Source: Candidatus Tenderia electrophaga (GTDB lineage: Bacteria; Pseudomonadota; Gammaproteobacteria; Tenderiales; Tenderiaceae). Taken from it: 64,000 nucleotides of DNA. Of the stretch, positions 8,313 to 18,538 are shown piece after piece. The stretch covers positions 682,001-746,000 of the forward strand of contig CP013099.1 in NCBI GenBank assembly GCA_001447805.1, in the 5' to 3' direction. Made by a program: the position numbers and the translations under genes. Below the pieces are notes generated by a model. The model saw only the letters and a program-made list of their open reading frames with translations. It ran no database searches and was not told where the DNA came from. How positions within the stretch are numbered: the first letter of the stretch is position 1; each line of letters starts with the position of its first letter.

Positions 8313-9038
8313 TTAATCCTTGTCCTTCCTGAAACTGACGACCTTTTTGAGTGGCGACAGGTTGATCTCGTCGATCACCGTGCCGGGGCGGCTGTCGAGG
8401 ATCATCCTGATGGCGGCGGCGACATCGGCGGCTTCGATGTAATTGGCGGCGTCTGCGCCGTGGCTGAAGCTGAGTCGGTCGAAGAAAGCGGTCTTCACCA
8501 TGCCGGGATTGATGATGCTGACGTGCACCCCACTGCCGCTGCATTCCTGCCGCAGGGCCTGGGCGAAGCCGCGCAGGGCGAACTTGCTGGCGCAATAGAG
8601 GCTGCCTTTCTGTGAACCTTCCAGCGCCGCCTCCGAACCGATGAAGATGATGTTGCTGTGGCTGCGTTTTTTCAATTGAGGCAGGAAGGCGCGGCAGACG
8701 AAGGCGTGGCTGGTGAAGTTGAGATCCATCAGTTTGTAGATCTGCTTGTAGCTGAATTCCTCCAGACTGGCGAAGCGTCCTTGGCCGGCGCAATTGATAA
8801 TGGCGTCCACCTCGGGGTATCGCCTGGCCAATGCGCCGAGCTGATCCGGCAGGGCCTTGATATCGCCCAGGTCCATTTCCGTTGCGATGAAATTGGCCGA
8901 GTCAATCTTGCATTTACTGAAATCGCGGGCGATGCCGATGACATGGTGGCCGTCCTGCAATAGCCGTTCGGCGCTGGCGCGGCCGATGCCTGAACTGGCG
9001 CCGCTGATGAGCAGGGTGCGGGGCGGGTTAGTCATCAT
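8313..9038 (-). CDS. Short-chain dehydrogenase/reductase
   Basis: Classical SDR of 241 aa with a Rossmann NAD(P) site, ISGASSGIGRASAERL (residues 10-25), the NCAG strand motif (about 85), active-site Ser in FIGSEAALEG and the catalytic YxxxK in YCASKFALRG (about 148-152). The C-terminal part has PGMVKT and a VAAAIRMIL segment. It is the last gene of a minus-strand trio; its start overlaps the 3' end of the SPL-like gene by 11 bp. Many SDRs of this kind reduce small carbonyls, and the substrate is not predictable. Its place in a putative nucleic-acid salvage/repair operon is unusual. Confidence 0.85.
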   Translation of the reverse strand: MMTNPPRTLLISGASSGIGRASAERLLQDGHHVIGIARDFSKCKIDSANFIATEMDLGDIKALPDQLGALARRYPEVDAIINCAGQGRFASLEEFSYKQIYKLMDLNFTSHAFVCRAFLPQLKKRSHSNIIFIGSEAALEGSQKGSLYCASKFALRGFAQALRQECSGSGVHVSIINPGMVKTAFFDRLSFSHGADAANYIEAADVAAAIRMILDSRPGTVIDEINLSPLKKVVSFRKDKD

Positions 9039-10023
9039 CCTGACAGATAAACAGTTTCTCTTCGGGCATTAACTGTAATAGTTTTTCCCGGCAAAAGGCT
9101 AGCATCTCCTGTTCCAGTTGTGTTTCGTAGGAGACCATCGGCTGCGATTCGGCCAGCGGCCCGGCGAACAGTTTCTCTTGTGGATAGAGTTTGACCATGT
9201 TGCGGTAAAAGCCCTGGGGCATACGAAAGGCGCCCAGACTGACCGAGTGCAATCCGTCCAGATCGATGCGGGTGAAGACCTGTTCAAAAAAATCACTGTA
9301 CAGCCGTTGATACTCGTCGCAGTAAATGAGCGGGTCGAAACGCAGCCCGACGGGCCAGCCGGCCTGTTGCAGTTTTTCCAGGGCGTCGAGCCGCTTCGGC
9401 AGCGGCGCGGCCTTGTGTTCCAGCGCCTCGGCCACTACCGCGGGTGAAAGACTGAAGGCGACCACGCAGTTCGGCATGGCCTCCATTTCCAGCAGGCTGC
9501 GGATCTGGGTGCTCTTGGTGCGCAGCTCCAAACGGGCCTTGTCTAGATTTCTGAACAGCGGCAGGGTGTGCTGCATAAAGCCGGTGACCGGTTCCAGGGC
9601 CAGACTGTCGCAGTCGTAACCTGAGAAGAACCACGTCGTCTCGTCCGACTCGGCGACGCGCTGTTCGATGGCGCCGTGAAAGTCTTCGTAGTTGACGAAC
9701 AACACATAGTTGGCCGAGCGGTACATGCCCTGTAAAAAACAATAACGACAGTCATAAATGCAGTTGAGCATGTGCGAGAAATAATAATTGCGTCGACCGC
9801 CGATGTTGTAGCCGAGCGGCGCCTCGAGGACCCAGTGGTCATGCTTGCGCGCCAGGATCAACGCCGGGCGTTGCTTTTGCAGGCGAAAGTTCTGGCCCTT
9901 GGGATTGAACACCTCGCCGTAGCGTTCACACGTGACGACCCGGGCGTGGGGGAAGCGCTGGCGTATGGCCACGCTGCGCGGGTGATCGAGGACCGCCTGC
10001 TCGATGTACAGCGTCTCGATCAT
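9028..10023 (-). CDS. Spore photoproduct lyase family radical SAM protein
   Basis: 331-aa radical SAM enzyme of the SPL family. The cluster-binding motif CxxxCxxC is C88-IYD-C92-RY-C95, preceded by the SPL-type GRRNYYFSHMLNC block. Downstream are FSGYDCDSLALE, LRTKS and VAFSLSP, matching SplB-type architecture. In spore formers SplB reverses 5-thyminyl-5,6-dihydrothymine with SAM. This organism shows no sign of sporulation, and the role of proteobacterial homologues is not established. It overlaps the upstream nucleosidase gene by 4 bp (ATGA) and the downstream SDR by 11 bp, so the three form a coupled operon. Confidence 0.85.
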   Translation of the reverse strand: MIETLYIEQAVLDHPRSVAIRQRFPHARVVTCERYGEVFNPKGQNFRLQKQRPALILARKHDHWVLEAPLGYNIGGRRNYYFSHMLNCIYDCRYCFLQGMYRSANYVLFVNYEDFHGAIEQRVAESDETTWFFSGYDCDSLALEPVTGFMQHTLPLFRNLDKARLELRTKSTQIRSLLEMEAMPNCVVAFSLSPAVVAEALEHKAAPLPKRLDALEKLQQAGWPVGLRFDPLIYCDEYQRLYSDFFEQVFTRIDLDGLHSVSLGAFRMPQGFYRNMVKLYPQEKLFAGPLAESQPMVSYETQLEQEMLAFCREKLLQLMPEEKLFICQDDD

Positions 10024-10835
10024 GCCGGGGCGAAGCTCAGCGGCATGGCATCAATGCGCTGCCTGAGTGCGGTGATGACCTGCCTGCTATTGCGGGCCCC
10101 GGCGAAATCCTCCACGTCGGGGCGTGTCTCGCCAAGCGCCTGGCAGCGCTGCAACAGGCGCTGCAGTTGGTGTTGTTGTGCGACGCTGAAGTGCCAGCGT
10201 TGCAGGAAGGTGTCCATGATCGCCGCCGTCGCTTGCTGTTCTGCCAGCTGCTGGTCTAGCTGGGTGAGCGTCTGCAATAGGGCATCAAGGCAGTCGAGCC
10301 GGGCGTCGATGAGCGCCTCGACCTGTACGGCGGTAAGCTGGTCGGCCGGATGGGCGGCGTTGTCCGAGATCACCTTGAATACATGCACCAGCTCATGGCT
10401 GTTGAACCGGCTCGCGGCGGCGTAAAACCCCGCGGCCTCCATGTCGTAGGCGCTGTTGTCGGGGTAGGCGTGCTCGGCTTGCGCGACGCTCACCAGGTCG
10501 ACCGTCGCGCAGGGCGGCTGAAACGGCAGCGGCGGATACCAGGTGTTGCCGCTGGCGGCGTCGCTGAGCTTGTGCGCCAGCACCGCCTCACCCACGTCGA
10601 GATGGGGATGACCGGCGACACCGAGATTGATCCAGACATGTCGGGCGCGGGGATCGGCGCCCTGCAGATAGGCGCAGGCCGCTGCCGCGGCGCAGCTGCC
10701 GATACCGCTGATGATCAGGCGCAGTTGTTCATTTTCATAGATACGAAAGCCGTTCTCGCGCTGCCGTCCGTGCAGGCGATAACGGCGAATCAGGGGCTTG
10801 GCCTCGCAGGGGAGGGCGGTGACGAGGTGGATCAT
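10020..10835 (-). CDS. Nucleoside phosphorylase/nucleosidase-like protein
   Basis: 271-aa protein of the PNP/UDP phosphorylase superfamily (MTA/SAH nucleosidase-like). N-terminal LVTALPCEAKPLI, SGIGSCAAAAA and WINLGVAGH follow the family's beta-alpha core. The substrate-binding YDMEAAGFYAAASRF (Met-Glu ribose contact) and VISDNA (purine-contacting Asp) sit near 155 and 180. The last ~70 residues are a helical, Gln/Leu-rich extension, longer than in Pfs-type enzymes. It is the first gene of the operon with SPL and SDR. Base and sugar specificity are unresolved; hydrolysis of methylthioadenosine or 5'-deoxyadenosine, the radical SAM by-product, is an attractive option. Confidence 0.75.
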   Translation of the reverse strand: MIHLVTALPCEAKPLIRRYRLHGRQRENGFRIYENEQLRLIISGIGSCAAAAACAYLQGADPRARHVWINLGVAGHPHLDVGEAVLAHKLSDAASGNTWYPPLPFQPPCATVDLVSVAQAEHAYPDNSAYDMEAAGFYAAASRFNSHELVHVFKVISDNAAHPADQLTAVQVEALIDARLDCLDALLQTLTQLDQQLAEQQATAAIMDTFLQRWHFSVAQQHQLQRLLQRCQALGETRPDVEDFAGARNSRQVITALRQRIDAMPLSFAPA

Positions 10836-10877
10836 GTCTCTGTGCCATAAAAAATGGAACAGAGATTTTAACAGCCT

Positions 10878-12071
10878 TTAGCCGGAGAGTTTGAACTGGC
10901 CCACCAGGGCCTCCAGGCCGCGGGCCAGCTCCGCGAGCTGCTGGCTGGTCTGGGTGGTGCGGCCGGCGCCGTCGGCGGTGACACGGGTGGCCTGGTTGAT
11001 GGCGTCGATGTTGCGGTTGACCTCTTCGGTGGTGGCGCTCTGTTCTTCGGTGGCGCTGGCGATCAGGGTGTTGAGATTGGAGATGTTCATCACCGCTGTG
11101 GTGATCTGGGACAGGGATTCGTTCACCTGAGCCACCTGCCCAGCGCCCGCCTGGCCCTGGCTGCGGGCCGATTCCATCACCTGTTTGGCGTTCTGGGCCG
11201 CGCTTTGCAGCTTGGTGATCACCTCTTCGATTTCGTGGGTGGAATCCTGGGTGCGCAGCGCCAGGGTGCGCACCTCGTCCGCCACCACGGCGAAGCCGCG
11301 CCCCTGCTCACCGGCACGCGCCGCTTCGATGGCGGCGTTGAGCGCCAGCAAGTTGGTCTGCTCGGTAATATCCTTGATTACATCCAGGATGACGCTGATG
11401 TTGCCCACATCGTCGCTGAGTTGATTGATGGCTGTGGCGGCGTCTTCCACTTCCTTGACCAGATCGTTGATGCCGTTCATGGCCTGGCTCGAGATATTGG
11501 CCCCTTCGCTGGTCTTGCTGTCCGCTTCCCGGGCCGAGGCCTCGGCGTCGGCGGCGTTGCGCGATACTTCTTGTACCGTGGTGGCCATCTCGTTCATGGC
11601 CGAGGCGGCCTGGTCGGTTTCGCGCTGTTGGCTTTTCAGTTGATTCTCGGATTCATCGGCGATGCTTTGCATTTGTTTGGCTTCGGCGGCGAGGCGGTGG
11701 GTGGACTGCGCCACTTCGGCGATGATCTTGTGCAGTTTGTCGAGGAAGGTATTGAAGTGGCGCGACAGCTCGGCGACCTCGTCATTACCCTTGGGGGTCA
11801 GGCGCTGGGTGAGGTCACCGTCGCCCGAGGCCAGTACCTGCAGCACCTCAACCACTTTTTTCAGGGGGCGGGTAATGGCGCGCGATACGATCAGGCCGTA
11901 GATGAACGCGATGACGCCATTGAGCAACAGGTTGGCCGCGATCGCCTCCAACGGGTGGGTGAAGCCTAGCAGTTCCCGTACGACAAACTCACCCAGTATA
12001 ATGGCGAGGATGACATTGATGGCGATGGCGAGTTGGATCTTGTGGCCTATCTTAAGGTCCTGCAACTTCAT
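10878..12071 (-). CDS. Methyl-accepting chemotaxis protein with minimal periplasmic loop
   Basis: 397-aa chemoreceptor. Two transmembrane helices (about 12-35 and 48-72) are separated by only a short loop, so there is no periplasmic ligand-binding domain. A HAMP domain follows ([14 protein letters not shown]), then a long coiled-coil signalling domain with the conserved hairpin tip [20 protein letters not shown] chose the ATG at 12071 because GGAGG is 6 nt upstream; an in-frame ATG 27 codons earlier adds a hydrophilic tail. It probably senses membrane-linked or cytoplasmic signals and contacts CheA/CheW. No other chemotaxis gene is present in the window. Confidence 0.9.
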   Translation of the reverse strand: MKLQDLKIGHKIQLAIAINVILAIILGEFVVRELLGFTHPLEAIAANLLLNGVIAFIYGLIVSRAITRPLKKVVEVLQVLASGDGDLTQRLTPKGNDEVAELSRHFNTFLDKLHKIIAEVAQSTHRLAAEAKQMQSIADESENQLKSQQRETDQAASAMNEMATTVQEVSRNAADAEASAREADSKTSEGANISSQAMNGINDLVKEVEDAATAINQLSDDVGNISVILDVIKDITEQTNLLALNAAIEAARAGEQGRGFAVVADEVRTLALRTQDSTHEIEEVITKLQSAAQNAKQVMESARSQGQAGAGQVAQVNESLSQITTAVMNISNLNTLIASATEEQSATTEEVNRNIDAINQATRVTADGAGRTTQTSQQLAELARGLEALVGQFKLSG

Positions 12072-12415
12072 AATCCCTCCGGCGGATTGGGCCTCATGCA
12101 CGTGTGCTAATAAACTATCTTGATTGTGGTTTTCGGGTGTTCTAGACGTCAAACTCAGGTGCCCCTCCCCTTTGTGTCGGCCGCCGGCCGACGATGTTTA
12201 GTTCGACAGTCCGCTTTCAGCGCTCAAGTTTTGAGCTCTGCGGTGGTGCGGGTTGCCTCGACATTGATCGCTTACGCCGCCCAGTCCCAGGGCCATGGCC
12301 GCGATCTGAGCTTTGCCGCGCACCTGCCGCGGGGGGCGGCGTCGATCTGTGTGAAATTTACTGGCGCGTCAGGATTGCCTGACAGCGTTGCCTCGGTCAG
12401 CGCGATGGTGACGCG
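12072..12415. other. Intergenic region with a 7-bp palindrome
   Basis: 344 bases between the chemoreceptor start and the end of the GGDEF-EAL gene, with no credible gene. The only structure I see is GTCGGCC (12176-12182) and GGCCGAC (12186-12192), a 7-bp inverted repeat with a 3-nt loop about 105 bp upstream of the chemoreceptor start. There is no U-tract. It could be the end of the GGDEF-EAL transcript or a regulator site. No clear sigma-28 flagellar promoter was found. Confidence 0.4.
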
Positions 12416-14848
12416 CTACTCGGCCAGTTCCTCCATCGGCACGGGCTTGCCGAAGAAAAACCCCTGTGCCAGGTTGCACTGACTGGCGCGCAGAAAATCG
12501 AATTGGGCGGCGTTTTCCACACCCTCGGCAATGACCTCCAGCCCCAATTTTTGTGCCAGTGAGATGCTGGCCTCGACAATGGCGGCGTCGTTGGGGTCGT
12601 GGGTGATGTCGCGCACGAAGGTCTGGTCTATCTTGAGCACATCCAGAGGAAAGCGTTTGAGGTAGGCCAGCGAGGAATAGCCCGTGCCAAAGTCGTCGAT
12701 GGCGATACGAATGCCCATGGCATGCAGCGCCTGCAACTGTTCGGCGGCGGCGGCCGGGTCGTGCATGATGGTGTTTTCGGTGATTTCCAATTCAAGCCGT
12801 TCAGGCGGCATGCCTTCCTCCGCCAGCACCCGGCGCACCTTGTCGAGCAGGTCGGGGTCGCTGAATTGGCTGGCGGAGATATTGACGGAGACGCGCAAGC
12901 CGTTGTGACACCCGTCCCGATGTTGCACACAGGCCTGGCGCAGCGCCCACTCACCGACGGCGATGATCAAACCGGTGCTCTCCAGCATGGGCACGAATTC
13001 GGCGGGGGGGATTAACCCGCGTTGCGGGTGCTGCCAGCGGATCAATGCCTCAATGCCGACGGCGCGACGGCTGGTGAGTTCCATCTGGGGTTGGAAATGG
13101 AGCCGGAACTCATCTCGTTCCAGGGCGCGACGCAGGTCGGTCTCCAGGGCCAGAAGTTCGTGGCCGCGATCATTCATTTCCCGTGTATAGAAGCGATACT
13201 GGCCACGCCCCGCGGCCTTGGCTCGATACATGGCGCTGTCGGCATTGCGCAGCAGATCCTCGACGCGGCTGCCGTCGTGTGGAAAAACAGCGATACCGGC
13301 ACTAAAGGTGACAAATATATCCTGATTTTCAATCATCAAAGGGCGCTCGAAGGCGGCGCGTAATTTGCGCAATACTGCCAATACGGCGTCGACCTGCTCC
13401 AGATCGGCGACCAGGATGGTGAATTCGTCTCCCCCGTGGCGGGCGATTGTGTCGTTGGGCCGCAGCACGGATTGCAGCCGCCGGGCCACCAGCTGCAGCA
13501 ATTCATCGCCGGCGGCATGTCCGAAACTGTCATTGACCCGTTTGAAGTTATCCAGGTCGATGAACATGATGGCGACAAAGCGGCGGCGCCGCTTGGCGCC
13601 TTTCAATTCAGCCTGCAAACGGTCCATTAACAGAAAGCGGTTGGGGAGCTTGGTCAAGCCGTCGTGGGTGGCTTGATGCTGAAGTTCGGCTTCGAAGCGT
13701 TTGCGTTCGGTAATGTCACGCGCAATCATTGAAAGGTATTCCACCGTGCCGGACTCATTGGCATGGACAAGCATGACCTGGGAGACAGGGATTTCTCTGC
13801 CCTGGGTGCTGTGCAGGACGGTTTCTCCGGCCCAGGGTTCTGGTTTGTGAGTGGTATGCATGATTTCTTGCATTATGTTATCTACCAAATGGCGCGGAAA
13901 AATGTCCTTAACACGGTATTCACGGACATCTTTCTCGCCTTCGAGTGCAAGCATGTCGCGTCCCGCGGCATTGATATAACATAGTCGCCCGCCGGGCTCG
14001 AACATGGCTACCAGGTCGGTCGTTGCCTCGAGGATGGTCACCAGGCGTGAATGCTCCTCGTCGGCCAGTATGCGCTCGGTGATGTCCCGGCCGGTGGACA
14101 CCAGGTGCGTAATCTCGCCCCGGCCGTCTTTAAGCGAGGTGATCACTTTTTCTTCGTAAAACAGTTCTCCGTTTTTGCGCCGATTAATCATTACGCCTTC
14201 GAATGCTTCACCGCGTCTCACCGTCGACCACAGCGCCCGATAAAAGGCCTCGTTATGACGGCCCGATTTCAGGAGCGAAGGTCGCCGACCGACAGCCTCT
14301 GCGCGGGTATAGCCCGTCAATTGTTCAAAGGCCGGGTTGACGTATTGGATGTGGCCGTCGGGGTCGGTGATAAATACACTGTCCGCGGCTTGCTCCACCA
14401 CCAATGATAATTTTTTTACCGTTTCCTGTACTTGACGCCGTTCGCGCCGCAAGCGGAATTCATGAATTTCACGATTCACGGCCGGCAGCAAGCGCGTCAA
14501 ATTATCTTTCATGATGTAATCCTGTGCGCCGCTGCGCATGGCTTCGACCGCGGTGTCTTCGCCGATGGTGCCGGATACAAAAATTAAGGGTAAGTCCGGA
14601 TCGTGTTGTTTGGTGATTGCAAGCGCCCTGATGCCGCTGAAACTAGGCATGGAAAAGTCTGACAGCACGATATCCCAGGGCTGTGTTAAGGCGGCCTCCA
14701 GCGTCTCTTGTTTATCCACCCTGTACCAGTCAATATTGGCGCCGGCAGTTTTCAAATGCGCCGCCAGTAACAGAGCATCGTCTTCAGAATCTTCTGCCAT
14801 CAGGATGCGCACTGTTTCAGTGTCCGGTTTCTCTTGCGGATGTTTCAT
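12416..14848 (-). CDS. REC-PAS-PAS-GGDEF-EAL cyclic-di-GMP regulator
   Basis: 810-aa response regulator that may make or degrade c-di-GMP. A receiver domain spans about 14-130, with phospho-acceptor Asp in DIVLSDFSMP. Two PAS domains follow (about 145-260 and 265-385, each ending in DITER). The GGDEF domain (about 395-555) keeps an intact HGGDEF and the EAL domain (about 570-810) keeps EALIRW, DDFGTGYSSL and EGVE, so both activities look possible. It is the last gene of a minus-strand unit, 21 bp after a stand-alone receiver gene and downstream of its sensor kinase, so phosphorylation by that kinase is likely. Confidence 0.92.
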   Translation of the reverse strand: MKHPQEKPDTETVRILMAEDSEDDALLLAAHLKTAGANIDWYRVDKQETLEAALTQPWDIVLSDFSMPSFSGIRALAITKQHDPDLPLIFVSGTIGEDTAVEAMRSGAQDYIMKDNLTRLLPAVNREIHEFRLRRERRQVQETVKKLSLVVEQAADSVFITDPDGHIQYVNPAFEQLTGYTRAEAVGRRPSLLKSGRHNEAFYRALWSTVRRGEAFEGVMINRRKNGELFYEEKVITSLKDGRGEITHLVSTGRDITERILADEEHSRLVTILEATTDLVAMFEPGGRLCYINAAGRDMLALEGEKDVREYRVKDIFPRHLVDNIMQEIMHTTHKPEPWAGETVLHSTQGREIPVSQVMLVHANESGTVEYLSMIARDITERKRFEAELQHQATHDGLTKLPNRFLLMDRLQAELKGAKRRRRFVAIMFIDLDNFKRVNDSFGHAAGDELLQLVARRLQSVLRPNDTIARHGGDEFTILVADLEQVDAVLAVLRKLRAAFERPLMIENQDIFVTFSAGIAVFPHDGSRVEDLLRNADSAMYRAKAAGRGQYRFYTREMNDRGHELLALETDLRRALERDEFRLHFQPQMELTSRRAVGIEALIRWQHPQRGLIPPAEFVPMLESTGLIIAVGEWALRQACVQHRDGCHNGLRVSVNISASQFSDPDLLDKVRRVLAEEGMPPERLELEITENTIMHDPAAAAEQLQALHAMGIRIAIDDFGTGYSSLAYLKRFPLDVLKIDQTFVRDITHDPNDAAIVEASISLAQKLGLEVIAEGVENAAQFDFLRASQCNLAQGFFFGKPVPMEELAE

Positions 14849-14869
14849 GCGCGCTTCACCCAGTATGTG

Positions 14870-15301
14870 TTAACCGATTGCGGGTTCATTGATGAGTAGC
14901 CAGTAAAGCCCAAGTTGTCCGGCCGCGCGAACGAATTCGTCAAAGTCTACCGGTTTGCGTACATAGCTGTTGGCACCCAGCGAATAACCCTTGAGGCGGT
15001 CCTCTTCTTCGTTGGAAGAGGTCAGAATCACCACCGGCAGGTAACGGGTCCGCTCGTCAGCGCGTATGCGCCGCAATACCTCGAGGCCGTCGATTTTGGG
15101 GAGTTTGATATCCAGTAATATTACGGCGGGCAGGGTGACCTCGGCATCGCTTGCCTCCGAACCAAACAGATACGCTAAGGCTTCAACGCCATCGCGCGCC
15201 ACAATCACCTTGTTGTTGATATTGTTTTTCTTCAACGCATGGAGGGTAAGTGCCTCGTCGTCGGGGTTGTCTTCTACCAGCAGAATGTCCTTGTGGTTCA
15301 T
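14870..15301 (-). CDS. Single-domain response regulator (Rcp1-like)
   Basis: 143-aa stand-alone receiver without an output domain. Acidic pocket residues lie in [10 protein letters not shown], the phospho-acceptor Asp in [15 protein letters not shown] and the Lys in [12 protein letters not shown]. The family is like cyanobacterial Rcp1, partners of phytochrome-like kinases. The ATG at 15301 overlaps the stop of the kinase gene by 4 bp, showing translational coupling; a start at 15370 would sit far inside the kinase. It probably receives phosphate from the kinase and relays it or acts as a phosphate sink for the GGDEF-EAL protein. Confidence 0.9.
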   Translation of the reverse strand: MNHKDILLVEDNPDDEALTLHALKKNNINNKVIVARDGVEALAYLFGSEASDAEVTLPAVILLDIKLPKIDGLEVLRRIRADERTRYLPVVILTSSNEEEDRLKGYSLGANSYVRKPVDFDEFVRAAGQLGLYWLLINEPAIG

Positions 15302-17481
15302 CGCGACTCCATCTGAGTTTGCAAAGTGAAATAAAAGCTCGTTCCCTGATCTACGCTGCTCTCGGCCCAAACGCGCCCGCCGTGTTTGCTGATGATTCGC
15401 TGGACTGTCGCCAGGCCGATACCGGTGCCGGGAAATTCACTGCTGGCATGTAAACGCTGAAATGCGCCGAACAGCTTGTCGACATAGGTCATATCGAAGC
15501 CGGCGCCATTGTCGTGCACAAAATAGGTATCGACGCCATCGCTGCTTGTGCTGCCGAATTCAATCTTGGCGATGTCGCGTTTGGCGGTGAACTTCCAGGC
15601 ATTGCCGAGCAGATTGTCCAATACAATACGTAGCAATCGGCTGTCTCCGGTAGTCTGTAGGCCGGGCTGGATTCGGACTTGCGCCTGTCGTGTGGGATCG
15701 CCTTTTTGAAAATCCCGTATCACGTCGTCGGCCAATCGGCTTAAGTCTACGGGCTCACGTTTCAGCTCCGCGCGGGTAACGCGTGAAAGCTTGAGCAGGT
15801 CGTCAATCAGCGCCCCCATCTTCTGGGCGGCGGCGCAAACGCGTTGCAAGTATTCGCGGCCGCCATCGTCGAGTTGTGCGCCGTACTCGTTTAGCAGGAT
15901 GCGGCTAAAGCCGTCGATGGCGCGCAGGGGGGCGCGCAGATCGTGTGAGACCGAGTAACTGAAGGCCTCGAGTTCGTGGTTGATGGACTCCAGTGCCTGG
16001 GCCCGCTGGCTGAGGGCCTGGTTCAGCTGTCGCACTTGTTGTTCCGCCTGTTTGCGAGCCGACGCGTCGCGGATAATGCTGGTGATCAGAGTGCCGGCTT
16101 CGGTGTATATCGGGCTCAGACTGACTTCCACCGGGAATTCACTGCCATCCTTGCGCAGGCCGTAGAGTTCGAGTCCGGTGCCCATGGGACGGACGATGGG
16201 CCTGGCGATGTATTCGTTGCGGTAGTCCTTGTGGTGATTGCGCAAATGCCGAGGAATGAGCACTTCGATCGCTCGTCCTATCAGTTCTTCACGGGTATAG
16301 CCGAACCATTGCTCGGCCCGTGCGTTCACCAGGTTGATACAACCTTGTTGGTCGACGATGACAATGGCGTCCGGCGCCAACTCAAGCAGGGTTCTGAAAC
16401 GGGTTTCACTGCTACGTAGTTCGTGCTCCGCCCAGCGACGTCTTGCCAGGTGATGGGCGCTCAGCCAGCTGATGGCGGCCAATAATATAATCATGACCGC
16501 AAAGATGATGCCCATGTTTTTAGCATAGTCCTGGGTTTGGTTGCTTAATATGTCGGTGGGCAGCCGGGTCATGACCAGCCAGTCATTCGGGCCAATTGCG
16601 GTGGGAATACCGGGGTTTCCGAGCGCAGTCTCAGGCGCTATCCTGCTATAGGTAAATAGGTTGTTTTTCAGGCGGAACTGGGAGTGTTTGGGGCCTTCGT
16701 TTATGATCGACCAAGCCGCACTATGGTGCTTGGCGAAGCTGGTGTCGCGGCGCTGCGGATACATAAAGCCCCATTCCAGCTCCGGACTCGGGCCAAGCAG
16801 CCAATATCCTTCCGCGTTAAGCAGCCAGATTTGCCCGGCGCCTTCGGCGGCGATGGCGCGGATGCGCTCGAGTAGTCGCTGCCCGAGGTAATTAAGCGCA
16901 ATCAGCCCACGTTTTTGCCCTTGCCGATCAAATACCGGCGTCGCGATACGCAGCGTCGGTTTGATGGGCTGCACGATTTCGCCGAACTCGACGTTAAGAT
17001 CAAAAGGCGTGGCGTATAGCTCGCCTTGTTTGAGGGGCAGGGCTTCTTGAACGTAATAGCGTTCTGATTTGTCCTGCAACGCTTGCTTAGGTACGGGTAT
17101 AACAGCACTTCCTTCACGGTTGACCCGTGCTTGCTCCAGGCCTTGTAGGTCGATAAAGCGGAGATGGTCATAGGCGGGCCGGTGCTGGAGAAAATTGAGT
17201 AATTCAGCACCGAACCGCTGGCGCGTCGCTGGAGTGTCTTGGGCGAGAAAGTCTTGCAAGGCAGGTAAGTTGGCCAGGTACAGTGCGTCATTGCCGAGGC
17301 TTTGCAGTTCGGTGGTGATGACTTGCCGCGCCAGACGGATCGACTGCCACTCGCGTTCGCGGGCAATGGTCAGCGCGGAGGCGGCCTGGGTACGATATAA
17401 CAGCCACAAGATGACAGCCAGTAATAGCATTAACGGCAGCCAGATCGATATGAATGTCAACCACGTGCGTCGGCTATTCAT
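15298..17481 (-). CDS. Membrane sensor histidine kinase (dCache-PAS-HisKA-HATPase)
   Basis: 727-aa hybrid-free histidine kinase. TM1 is at about 8-28; a periplasmic sensor of ~290 residues looks like a double Cache domain (with RYYVQEA and [20 protein letters not shown]); TM2 is at about 325-345. A PAS domain follows (about 360-480), then a HisKA domain with catalytic His in [14 protein letters not shown] and a HATPase domain with [17 protein letters not shown] and GTGIGLATV. The sensor would read a small extracellular ligand. It is coupled to the Rcp1-like regulator and followed by the GGDEF-EAL protein, so the output is probably c-di-GMP controlled behaviour. Confidence 0.9.
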   Translation of the reverse strand: MNSRRTWLTFISIWLPLMLLLAVILWLLYRTQAASALTIAREREWQSIRLARQVITTELQSLGNDALYLANLPALQDFLAQDTPATRQRFGAELLNFLQHRPAYDHLRFIDLQGLEQARVNREGSAVIPVPKQALQDKSERYYVQEALPLKQGELYATPFDLNVEFGEIVQPIKPTLRIATPVFDRQGQKRGLIALNYLGQRLLERIRAIAAEGAGQIWLLNAEGYWLLGPSPELEWGFMYPQRRDTSFAKHHSAAWSIINEGPKHSQFRLKNNLFTYSRIAPETALGNPGIPTAIGPNDWLVMTRLPTDILSNQTQDYAKNMGIIFAVMIILLAAISWLSAHHLARRRWAEHELRSSETRFRTLLELAPDAIVIVDQQGCINLVNARAEQWFGYTREELIGRAIEVLIPRHLRNHHKDYRNEYIARPIVRPMGTGLELYGLRKDGSEFPVEVSLSPIYTEAGTLITSIIRDASARKQAEQQVRQLNQALSQRAQALESINHELEAFSYSVSHDLRAPLRAIDGFSRILLNEYGAQLDDGGREYLQRVCAAAQKMGALIDDLLKLSRVTRAELKREPVDLSRLADDVIRDFQKGDPTRQAQVRIQPGLQTTGDSRLLRIVLDNLLGNAWKFTAKRDIAKIEFGSTSSDGVDTYFVHDNGAGFDMTYVDKLFGAFQRLHASSEFPGTGIGLATVQRIISKHGGRVWAESSVDQGTSFYFTLQTQMESR

Positions 17482-17719
17482 GCGGCCTGGGTCCCGTCAT
17501 CTGCTACTGGGAATGAATCCTTGTGCATACGGAGCGGCAACTATCCTTAGTCTCAGTCTATCCGTGTTAGGCCTTGAAAGCGGTCGACAGGCCTGAAGCT
17601 ATTTCTGTACAGAATATGGGGAAGAGCGCGCGTATTATTGCCGTGTAAAACCAAACCCCCGCTTGAAAATAGATCATTTAATCAAGGAAGTACAGTGATT
17701 CGACGGATGGGTCCGCGGT

Positions 17720-18538
17720 CTAAGCCGGGTTAAATAAGGGCGCGAATTCCCGGATGATTTCCAGATTATTGTGTTTATGCGCACCCTTGAGCAGAACGCG
17801 CAGTTTGCTTTGCAGCATGTCTTCGGCGGCACGGCGATCCGCTTCCGCCAGCGCCTGCTGCGCGAGACATTTGTGCAGGGCCCGGATGCGGAAGCGGTCC
17901 ATGCCCCAGTGCTGTCGCGAGAGCTGATCCGCATGGCCGCCGTGTTTGATGATCAGCGGCTGCTCGCAGTACAGCACCGGATAACGCGCGCTGATGCGCA
18001 GCCATAGATCGTAGTCTTCGCAGGCCGGCAGGGTCTCGTCAAACAGGCCGATCTCATGGAATAGCTCGGCTTGTATCATGGTCGCGGAGGGCGAGATGGC
18101 GCACAGGGGCAGGCAGTGGTGAAAGATCCAGCCGCCGGCCTTGGCGTGTTTATCCATTGGATTGACACGCACGCCGTGGCGAATCCAGATCTCGTCGCTG
18201 TGAATCAGTGTATTGCCGGGCTGTTGTGCCAGCATATGCAGTTGCGTTGCCAGTTTATGCGGCAGCCATTCGTCATCCGAGTCGAGCAGGGCGATCCAAT
18301 CGCCGCGCGCCTGCCGAATGCCGCGATTGCGCGCCGCGCTGACGCCGCGGTTGTCCTGCTTAAGATAAATCACCGACGCATAGTGCTGCCGGACCAGCTG
18401 TTCGGTGCCGTCGGTGGAGCCGTCATCGACCACGATGACCTCGTCCGGCGCATGAGTTTGTGCCAATACCGAGTCCAGCGCGCGCGCCAGAGTATGAGCA
18501 CGATTATGGCTGGGAATGATGACGGAGACGCTGTGCAT
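17720..18538 (-). CDS. Family 2 glycosyltransferase
   Basis: 272-aa GT-A fold enzyme. The N-terminal SVIIPSHNRAHTL and VVDDGSTDGT bind the nucleotide sugar, ALLDSDDEW holds the metal-binding DxD-like motif and ACEDYDLWLRI is the typical GT2 acceptor/catalytic-base block. The last ~60 residues are helical. There are no transmembrane helices. It lies directly after a glutamine amidotransferase gene on the same strand, with no polysaccharide genes nearby, so the acceptor is unknown. Confidence 0.88.
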   Translation of the reverse strand: MHSVSVIIPSHNRAHTLARALDSVLAQTHAPDEVIVVDDGSTDGTEQLVRQHYASVIYLKQDNRGVSAARNRGIRQARGDWIALLDSDDEWLPHKLATQLHMLAQQPGNTLIHSDEIWIRHGVRVNPMDKHAKAGGWIFHHCLPLCAISPSATMIQAELFHEIGLFDETLPACEDYDLWLRISARYPVLYCEQPLIIKHGGHADQLSRQHWGMDRFRIRALHKCLAQQALAEADRRAAEDMLQSKLRVLLKGAHKHNNLEIIREFAPLFNPA

